NCBI RefSeq assembly: GCF_014905175.1
Contig: NC_057793.1
Span: 12,922,369-12,986,368, forward strand
Length of the DNA: 64,000 nucleotides
Direction of reading: 5' to 3'
Source: Aphidius gifuensis
Lineage: Eukaryota > Arthropoda > Insecta > Hymenoptera > Braconidae
Position 1 is the first letter of the stretch. Every line of letters begins with the position of its first letter. Shown in pieces: positions 55,896-64,000 of this stretch. The notes under the pieces were generated by a model that was not told the origin of the DNA, searched no databases, and worked only from the letters and a program-made list of their open reading frames with translations. The position numbers and the translations under genes were made by a program.

Positions 55896-58881
55896 TTATG
55901 ATTGTGATCTTTGCGAAGCCTTGACACAATTCATTACAAAATCAATAGTAACATGTTCGAATGATAAGATGTGTTCCAGCAATGTTGAATTCAAACAGAC
56001 TCTGTTAGTCATGTCAACCATGACATTTACAGGTGAAAAGTAAGATATATTGGTGGTGGAGGACTCTACGTAGAATGGTTTAGAGTTACGCAGCTTGGTA
56101 CTCGGTACCTTAAGCTTTACACCAGTCAGCAACTCTGGACAGTCAATCTTACCATGTAACAAGTTTATGAAAAACATGACCATTAGAGCTTCACGTCGTA
56201 TGGACATGGGTAACATTTTGGCAAGATCATTCAACACAGCATCATCATGTCCACGTGGCATGATAATTCCATTGGTTTTTTTGATCATGTGCTTGTTGAA
56301 TCTACGTTGAATACTGTTTATTTTTTTAAATTGTTTTAAGCAACGCAGTGGATAAGTAGGTAAACAGTATTCAAGTTTGGATCCAACAAACGCATGATAT
56401 AGACATTTTATAGCCTTAGGACAACTAAATGACTGTGTTAGCCTGATTACAAGCCCAAGTGCCACCATGCCAGCTCTAGCCACATGCTCAATTTGATGGT
56501 TAAACATAAGTTTACTATCAAATTTCACCCCAAGGTCAATTACATTGTCAGTTTGTGATATGATTCTACCATTAATGGTGTAATTATAAGGCACCAAGTT
56601 CCTAGCACGACTGTATGTTACAACGTAACACTTATCAATGTTAATTGACATATAATTTCGAGCAAACCAGCCTACAAACTTATTTAGATTAGATTGCAAG
56701 AATGAGCAATCATGTCTAGTTACAATTGGTAGATAAAGTTTAACATCATCTGCGTATAACAACGAGTAACATGATAGTGTGTGTGTAAGGTCATTAATAT
56801 ATATATTGAACAATAATGGCCCAAGGATGGATCCTTGGGGAACACCAGATGTTGGTGAAAAAGGTGACGATAATATGCCATCCACAGAGACATGGCATCG
56901 GCGATTCGACAGGTAAGACCAGATTAGATTTATAATGCATAATGGAAGATTGATAAATATTAATTTGTTGATAAGTGTGAGCCAGTCTATCCTGTCGAAT
57001 GCCTTTGACATGTCTGTGTAGATGACATCAACCTGACCACCACTACAAATACGATTCATAACATATTCAGTGAAGACAGTCAAGTTAGTACACGTACTAC
57101 GACCTTTAATGAAGCCATGTTGGTTTTTTGTGATGTAAATTTTAAAATAATCTAGTATAATTTTATATAACACTTTCTCAAAAACTTTATAGAAAGTCGA
57201 TAGTAGAGATATTTGGCGATAATTTTTTACGTCTAGCTTGTTACCTGACTTGAATAATGGTCTAATCACCGAGATTTTCCAGCGAGTTGGGAATACACCA
57301 GCACGTAACGACTCATCAAAAATAATTTTAAGTGGTACAATAAGAGCATCAGCACACAGTTTAATAATTGATGATGGTATCCTGTCATATCCAGCTGAAT
57401 TGGAGTTCTTTAGTTCAAGCAAAACACGCGATATATCAAGTTTATCAATTGTAATAGGGTAATTATCAATATAACTAGTTGTAGTTATGAGCTGATATTT
57501 AGACAAGTAGTCATGCTGTAATGGAGCAAATATGCTTGAAAAATGAGAAGCAAACAAGTTTACTATTTTGGATGAATCGTAGTGCAGTGTGTCCCCAACT
57601 AGTATACAGGAGATGTTACTGTTATTCTTAAGTTTATCGTTAACAAATGACCAAAACATCTTTGGGCAGGTAGTGACACTGGACTCGATTGTATTATTAA
57701 AATTATTATAATCTCTGACTGTTAAACTTTTGATATCAGCATCTAGTGCTTTTACACGTAAGATATTCGTTTTGTTCTTATTGTTTTTAACTATTGCTCT
57801 ATATTTGAGTTTACATTTGATTAAATCAATAAGATTTTTTGTGTACCAACGAGGAAAATTGCTTCTACACCTGGCCACAGCAGGCACTATGTAGTGTTTA
57901 TTAATAATATTATATAGATTGAGATAAAAGGCATCACATAAACTATCAACTGACACAGCATGATCAAGTTGAGTGTTCCAGTTGACAAGTCTCAGCCCCC
58001 TTTTAAATGAGTCGATATCAATAAACTTTAGATTAAATTTATTGACTTGGTTATTTGCCATATCAGCAAGACCAGTATTGGATTGAGAGTCTAGATTTTT
58101 AGTGAGAAGCTGAATTAAAATAGGTGGGTGGAACTTGTCAATTGTTACAATTGGTTCAGCTGGTTTGATGCTATATTCAAGGTCATTTAAGAATGCCAGG
58201 TCAAGTACATTACCAGCCTGGTTAGCAATATTATTGATTTGTTGTAAATTAACTGCATGTGCCAAAGTGGCAAGAGCAGAAACAATTTTCCAGTTTGACC
58301 TATTACACAAATTATTTTTACAAAACGAAGGTAAGTTAAAATCACCAATTATTAAGACTTTCGATTTAAGTGATAATATGTAGGTTTGAAGAGCCTCGAG
58401 GTACTCTAAAATCTGGTGGTATATAAAGAATAATAATACGGTAGTTACAACGACGATGTTCTAAAAAAATACCCAAGGTATCAATATCGTAAATATAATT
58501 AATAACAGCTGGTAATTTTAGCTGGTGACATCTAACTATACTATCATTATTAAGAGCACATAACACTCCACCACCTCTGCATTTCGAAATACAGTTTCTA
58601 TCTTTTCTGAACACAGTGTATTGACTACAATCAAAGAAATGATACGATGAAATGTCAGCTGCAAGCCATGTTTCAGTAAGTAGTAATACGTCAAGTTGTG
58701 TGCTCAGTGAGTTGACAAATAACTCGTTCATCTTATTTTTGATGCTCCTACAGTTTTGATAATAAATGTCTAATGTGGCAGGATTAACAGTAACTGTGTC
58801 ATGGTTGGCAACATTGCTGGATACATCTGGATGCAGTGCAATATTGAGTTTGTAATCTGTAATATTTAGAAAGGAAGAAAA
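55896..58881 (-). pseudogene. LINE ORF2: endonuclease and reverse transcriptase, one frameshift
   Basis: The N-terminal part (58881-58366) reads DIYYQNCRSIKNKMNELF, LLLTETWLAAD and YIPPD, the start of an APE-type endonuclease. A one-base shift near 58405-58425 moves the frame; from there the frame to 55896 is open and contains VLIIGDFNLPSF, the endonuclease core. Counting from the Met at 58310 (804 codons), the reverse transcriptase spans about 290-560, with YTDMSKAFDRIDW (about 431), SGVPQGSILGPLLFNIYIND and YADDVKLYL (about 519). The C-terminal part carries HxC-poor sequence ending at 55896. Apart from the shift the protein looks complete, so the copy is recently decayed. No Met is seen before 58731. 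Confidence 0.85.
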
Positions 58882-58939
58882 TTAGAAAGACAATGGTATA
58901 AAATAATTGGTGAAGTAATGAGTGAAGAATAAATAAGTG

Positions 58940-59956
58940 TTATAGTTGTTGTTGTTCCTGTTGTTGTTGTTGTTGTTGTTGTGGCTGAGGTTGAGGTTGA
59001 TGTTGAATGGCACGAGGATTTTGCTTGATAATTTTAAAAATGCCATCAACAAATCTGATTTTATCTTGAGTATTGCCAGTAGAGGCTAGTTGAGCTGATA
59101 AAGTACGACGTTGTTGAAGTTGAGATGGAGTGTAGTCAGAGGTAATGTAAACATTCTTTAGCCAGTCAGTAAGACGATGATTTTTTTTTAGTATTATCAA
59201 TTGTTGTACAAATAGATCTTTGTACAAGACATTTTTGAAACGGACTTTTGTCATGCGTGGTTTAGTTACAGTATTGGTGAATGGATGGATACGTGATGAT
59301 GTATACTTCATGGTGCCTGGTAAGTTAAGAGTATTTGCAAGAACAGTGTTAATTAAAGTATCAACTTTACCTCTATCTATATCAGTTCGTTGTTTTGGTG
59401 TCAAAGTTATTGAATTTTCTTCTGGAATATTATAGACAATGATGTTATTCATTCTCTTAATTAATTCTGAGTTATTGTTGATGCCATCTTGCAACACAGC
59501 AACTCTGGTTATATTTTCATCAGAGATTTTTTTGACAGTTTCACCAAGACTGCGCTTAGTTTGAATTAAATCTTGTTCAATTTGAGTACACTTATTTATA
59601 ACAAAGCCATTTATCTCATCAAGCTTTTTGCACATATTATTATTGTTAGAAATTAAATTGTCAATTTTATCATTATTCAATATATTTTGATTGAGTAATG
59701 TTGTTTGTTGCTCAACGAGTGTTTTTAATAGGTCAGTGAGACCAGAGACACTAGGTATGTCTTCCTTGTTACTGTCTTTGCGAGGACGACCAAGTTTAGT
59801 TGTTTTTAATTGAGTAAGACAAGTAAGGTCAATGTTATTGAGGTCAGAAACCATTTTGTTGTGGTCAAAATTGACAGATGATGAGGCTAAGGTGTTATTA
59901 TCATTGTTTACACTAGTTAGTGACAAACTACGCCGTGGAGATCGAGCCACCGCCAT
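58940..59956 (-). CDS. LINE ORF1 protein, 338 aa
   Basis: An intact frame starting MAVARSPRRSLSLTS. A basic LGRPRKDS patch (about residues 56-63) precedes a hydrophilic, Asn/Lys-rich stretch with a likely coiled coil (about 70-180), then MNNIIVYNIPEENS (about 168-182), a folded region with KPRMTKVRFKN and VYITSDYTPSQLQQRRTLS, and a C-terminal Gln-rich tail encoded by a CAA/CAG run. This fits nucleic-acid-binding ORF1 proteins of insect LINEs, which package element RNA. No CCHC knuckle is visible. It ends 59 bp before the open part of ORF2. Confidence 0.7.
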   Translation of the reverse strand: MAVARSPRRSLSLTSVNNDNNTLASSSVNFDHNKMVSDLNNIDLTCLTQLKTTKLGRPRKDSNKEDIPSVSGLTDLLKTLVEQQTTLLNQNILNNDKIDNLISNNNNMCKKLDEINGFVINKCTQIEQDLIQTKRSLGETVKKISDENITRVAVLQDGINNNSELIKRMNNIIVYNIPEENSITLTPKQRTDIDRGKVDTLINTVLANTLNLPGTMKYTSSRIHPFTNTVTKPRMTKVRFKNVLYKDLFVQQLIILKKNHRLTDWLKNVYITSDYTPSQLQQRRTLSAQLASTGNTQDKIRFVDGIFKIIKQNPRAIQHQPQPQPQQQQQQQQEQQQL

Positions 59957-60240
59957 GATCCAGCAGCAGTACTGTGCTACCCTCTATTAATTAATTATCC
60001 CAACTGAGACTGTGCAGTAGATGTGCGTGTAAAATCACTGAATGTCACCACGTCCAGAAGACGACGTATATAAATGAGTAGCGATTCACAATGCACCAGG
60101 ATATCCAGAGATTATGGCCACACACACAGGACTTTTAAATAATGCACTGAATATAGAATTAATAGTCTAAAGCTGAAATACAGCCAAGTAGATGATGCAC
60201 TGATTATAAACTTGAAACTCGAAAAGCCAAAAGCCTCACC

Positions 60241-61060
60241 CTTTTTTCCCTAGATATTTTCTGCTTTTTCATTCTATATAGTTAGTTCAATCTAAAATAT
60301 ATTTTCTTTGGTAAATTTATTATCTTTATTTAGTTTAATCAAACTTTTTTTCATTTAAATTTTATTTTACTTCATAATCACTGTCGTCTGCTAATGTTAT
60401 TGTTCTTTATTTTAATAACCGTCCTGACATTGCATATATAAATTCTACTTTGTTTATTGCTATTATGATTGCGATGATATCTAAATAATGTTATTGAATA
60501 GTTTTCTTTTTTTTTTTTTTTTTTTTGCTAAAATTATTTTGCCTGCCAATGAATTAATTGGTAGATGTACAATTTCTTGTATTTTTTTAAACTCGAAATT
60601 AATGTTTGGTATATTTTCATTTTCCTCATCGTCATCGAATTTTATATTAGCTTTTACTGGTATCATTATTTCTTTATTATTTATTGATAGGTATTGTTCA
60701 TTAATTTTTCTCAATAATCCTCCAGTGATCGTATATATTTTGTTTAAATTGAATATTTAATAATTTATCATGTTAATAATTTTTTTTTAAATCTTTTTGT
60801 TGAAAAATATGATTTTTCCATGATATTTTGCTATACTTTTCTTTTTTGTTTACTGATATTTTCCTAATATTTTCCTATAATTATCGTATTTTTCTTTATA
60901 TTCAGAGATTTTTCTATATTTTCCTTCATATTTAATAATGTTCCCCATATTTATCGTATTTAGATTAAGGGACTTAGAAAATTTTCGGGTAGGGGGGGGG
61001 GTCTACCATGGTTGGGGGGGGGTCCAGATGAAAAGCGAAAACAATAGGAAATTAAAATTC
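60241..61060. other. Unassigned DNA right of the LINE
   Basis: A - strand frame (60714-60481) is acidic then basic (KFDDDEENENIPNINFEFKK, AKKKKKKRK) and may be a remnant of the surrounding element. G runs of seven to nine occur at about 60990-61022. No confident gene. Confidence 0.35.
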
Positions 61061-61288
61061 CCTAAAAAAAATACGGGTTTTTTTTTAGGCCAAAATCTAC
61101 AATATATCAAAAAATGAGCAAAATCGCAGAGGGTCAGGCCGCAAACCCCATGACTTGGCTAAGAATGCCACATATACATATAGTATTAATATGTATATAG
61201 TATTAATCATATCAAGTTTTTCTATTGTAATTTTTAAATAACTTTCTACGCTTGTAAAGGACTATTGATTTCATCGATTCCATGTACG

Positions 61289-61352
61289 CCGCCGTGGTTA
61301 ATAGGATAGAGTTGCCGACTTTGAACAGAATAGCCCAGAGATCGATCCCCGC
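61289..61352 (+). other. tRNA-like block
   Basis: GCCGCCGTGGTTAATAGGAT (box A-like) and CAGAGATCGATCCCCGC (box B-like), about 40 bp apart; a GGATCCGGTA word follows at about 61484. Probably another relic of the word-array class. Confidence 0.5.
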
Positions 61353-63432
61353 AAAATCCGGAATTTTAGTTTAGTTTAGGTTGAATTGTCTAAGATAGAA
61401 TTATTTTTGATAATGATTGTTAAAAAAAATAATTAAAAAAAGCATATATTTTTTTTTCAAATCAACATTTTTTTAAAACAAAATGCGGATCCGGTATAGG
61501 GTTGATTCCTAGTCGCATCACCGAACCAATATTTATGCCACGAAGGGCCTGTATATCAATAAAGCTATTTATTATTCCCGTGTCCTAAAATTTTTTGTGG
61601 CGCCACTGATGAAAAAACCAAGTTCTTTAGTAGTATGTGTGTCGTGGCTACACAATAGCGAGCAAATATGAATCAGGAATCGTTTGTAGTAAGTATCGGA
61701 AAGAATGAAACTACACAAGCCACCTAGCGACAGAAAGTGAGTTTTGAAATTATTGATATTTTAAAACATTATTTATTATAGTTAGTTAGTGAGATCACCG
61801 CCAGATAGGCTTTTACTCGATTTCTCATAAGTAATTTTATTATCTAAACATATAAAGACCTCGGTAAATAAAGTAATCTCAGTCCAGTGCCACAGACTCA
61901 GTCGTAAACTTGGATATCGGTATATAATTACACATTAAACATTCGTTAATAAAATAAAATAATATTTTTTAATATTAAAATTTAAAAATAAAAAAAAAAA
62001 TTATGTAAAAATATTAATAAATTGATAAAAAATAATTGTACCGATTAAAACATTATTTGCTCATCTAAAAAAATATTTTTCTAAATCGGAAAATTAAATT
62101 ATTTTAAATCTAAAAATAATAATTTTAACATGGAAAAATAAATTTTTCTCAGACAAAAAATTTAGACTTTCAACCTGAAATAATTTTTTTTTTTCCAATT
62201 GAAAAATATTATTTGCAACTTATAAAAAATTTTTTTTTTATCTTAGAAAAAAAAATTTTTATAAACCAAAAAAAATTTTTATCTTTCAAAATTATTTTTG
62301 TTTTTGTTTCAAAGAAGGTTTTTTTACCTTAGAAAAATTCATCATTGAGTTAAAACAAAAAAAAGTTTCTAAATCGATTTCGCATTTTTATAAAACGAAA
62401 TTGTATTTTTTACATTTCAGAAAAAATTTTTTTAATTTATAAAAATATGGGCAATATAAAAATATTTGTCTTTTTCAGAAAAATTTTTTTCCGGAAAAAA
62501 AATTTTTTTTTTCAGTGTATATTCTAAATATTTGTGTAATTCAAAAAACATAAAATATAAAACAGCTATATCTCAAAAATATATTATAAGATATATATTG
62601 AGAATATATATTTTGTGGATATAGGTGACAGATATAACTTTAAGTCAAATAACTATAACATTTATATAATCTGTAATAATTTTTATATATTTTTGAATAT
62701 ATTCAGCGGATATTATTATTTTTCTATGCGACAATGTGAACCTAACTCAGTCTTAGAAATGGTAAAGAGGTGCGGTCCGCAAACCAAATCTGAAGGGAGC
62801 TATCGTGAACCAAGTATAATGTATTACATACGCCTATATTACATTGTGACTACCCTAGCGGATGGCTCGACTCTCCAATGTAGCACTCAGTCGACAGTGA
62901 TTTGACAGCCATTCGACAGCATATAAGAAACGAAATTCACGAGCACCAGAAACTCAAAATGAGTTGGACAAATATAAAATAAATATAAGATTATAATGAC
63001 AATAACTTAAACTGAATGAAACCTTGACTAGTGTATGTATTTAATATTAAAATAATTATACAAGGTAAAGAGGTTAGATTGACATGATTCGCATATCTAC
63101 TGGAGTCGGAAAGCTGTGGAGTCTCAGACCATTCATCGGTAATTGACTCGGTCATTATTACCGAGATATTTTATCACTAAATCGACAGGCTTTCGACACC
63201 GAATTGAGAGGTGTCTAATTTATCCATTTTTCATTGTTTTTAATTAATTAAACATCATGAAGGACTGTATTAATGATAAATTTGCATTTTTTTTATAAAA
63301 AAATTAATAGAATAGATAAAAAAACTTGTAAAAATTAAATAAAAAAAATTTATTTCTTGTTTATAATTTTTAAATTAATTGTAAATAATAATTGCATGTA
63401 AAAAACAAAATAAAACAGTATAATTGAGCGTA
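61353..63432. other. AT-rich DNA, nothing recognised
   Basis: No gene supported. The 62615-62905 frame shows no recognised domain. A run of TTTTTTCAGAAAAA-like low-complexity sequence fills 62080-62510. Confidence 0.45.
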
Positions 63433-64000
63433 GTATATTTGCTGGTGTCGGACTAGTGTATCGGGCTTGACACAGGCTTGTGTTCCCAGGCTCGATACAG
63501 TCTTGTGTTACTAGGCTTGACACAGTCTTGTGTTCCCAGGCTTGACACCGGCTTGCAAAAAAAATTATAAAAAAATATAAATAAACAATTATTATTAATT
63601 TATTAATTTGACATTATTATTTTTTACGCGATACAATTTAAATTAACGATAATTATATGAACGAAAATAAACGGCGTAACGGAGGATCGATCCAAGGTCT
63701 CTCACGTGGAACTCCAATGCTCTATCAAGTCGACCACGGGGGATTCATGAAAGAGTCAGTCAAAATTTTTTATATGAATGAATTTATTCGAGAGTCAACA
63801 CACAGTCCTTGTAAAAGCCTGGCACGATAGCCATAACCTAAAAATTGTTATTTAAAATTTCTTTTTAGAATTCATAGATCTAATTAATATAATTTTTTTT
63901 TTTAATTGAATATATGCACAAGTCAAGTCTCGTGTGAGGCTTGGTAAAACGGGTTTGACACAAGGCTCGTGTGAGGCCGGGGAAAACAAAAAAAACAGGC
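63433..64000. mobile_element. CAAGCCTGTGTC word element, cut by the window edge
   Basis: Begins inside the left array (TATTTGCTGGTGTCGGACTA), lacking the CCCAGGTAGGAA terminus, and runs past the end of the window. Words ACACAGGCTTGTGTTCCCAG recur three times. Same layout as 8376-8734, with the tRNA-like block intact. Confidence 0.7.
63680..63743 (-). other. tRNA-like block inside the right-edge element
   Basis: On the - strand CCCGTGGTCGACTTGATAGA (box A-like) and TTGGATCGATCCTCCG (box B-like). It supplies the uninterrupted sequence for the site hit at 8729-8732. Confidence 0.6.

Larger units (their letters stand above)
55715..60240 (-). mobile_element. Near full-length non-LTR retrotransposon (LINE), two ORFs
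   Basis: The - strand order is a 5' UTR (about 60240-59957), ORF1 (59956-58940), ORF2 with apurinic-like endonuclease and reverse transcriptase (58881-55896), a 3' UTR, and a tail of TAAA/AAAT units at 55719-55741. The 3' end before the tail reads GACCTAGGTCGCTGGGATTG. Domain order and signatures fit the jockey/CR1 group; I do not assign a clade. The 5' boundary and target duplication are not fixed. Confidence 0.85.
54690..61180. mobile_element. Older inverted-repeat element containing the LINE
   Basis: GTCACGGGGTTTGCGGCTTG and TTTTTTGATATGTTGTAGAT near 54735-54795 recur inverted at about 61085-61160; arms of roughly 115 bp, diverged. Between them are the 54820-55450 palindrome, unassigned remnants and the non-LTR retrotransposon. 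Exact ends are not determined. Confidence 0.5.

Noticed and set aside
56095..58383. Shorter + strand frames across the LINE
   Set aside because: They are antisense shadows of ORF2.

Overview
The window looks like AT-rich nuclear DNA of an insect. One recognisable host gene runs along the + strand: the TEAD/TEF-1 family transcription factor scalloped (sd), the DNA-binding partner of Yorkie/YAP. Seven coding exons lie between about 14.1 kb and 38.5 kb. They join in frame at consensus splice sites into about 399 codons that carry a complete TEA domain and a complete C-terminal Yki/Vestigial-binding domain. The density of small repeats and the protein sequence suggest a hymenopteran, possibly a parasitoid wasp. 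That taxonomic guess is inference only.

Almost everything else is transposable elements, many nested, and several insertion histories can be read directly because an uninterrupted copy is also present. 0-14 kb (upstream of the first recognised exon): a 6.2 kb TA-flanked DNA transposon with decayed coding remnants sits inside an older repeat, then small hairpin elements, then a four-level nest at 8.4-12.6 kb. 14-38.5 kb (sd): introns 1 to 3 (3.1, 5.2 and 14.6 kb) are largely stacked inverted-repeat elements, including two or three hAT-like ones, one TTAA-flanked one and a decayed LINE 3' end. Exons 4 to 7 are compact and free of repeats. 38.5-54 kb: the sd 3' flank, a 1.6 kb element holding six exact-period 121 bp repeats, and a composite repeat block. 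54-61 kb: a near full-length non-LTR retrotransposon on the - strand, with an intact ORF1 and an ORF2 broken by one frameshift, inserted in an older inverted-repeat element. 61-64 kb: sparse repeats, and another short-word element cut by the window edge.

The most unusual pattern is a class of non-coding elements sharing (i) short termini of the type CCC(A/G)(A/G)GT(A/G)G(A/G)AA, (ii) a 2 bp target duplication of varying sequence (TA, TC, AC, AG, AT, TG), (iii) arrays near both ends of one short word repeated in both orientations, the word differing between families, and in several families (iv) a central tRNA-like block with pol III box A and box B motifs. I do not recognise this class. No prokaryotic features, CRISPR arrays, functional tRNA genes or rRNA genes were seen, and no viral genes were recognised.
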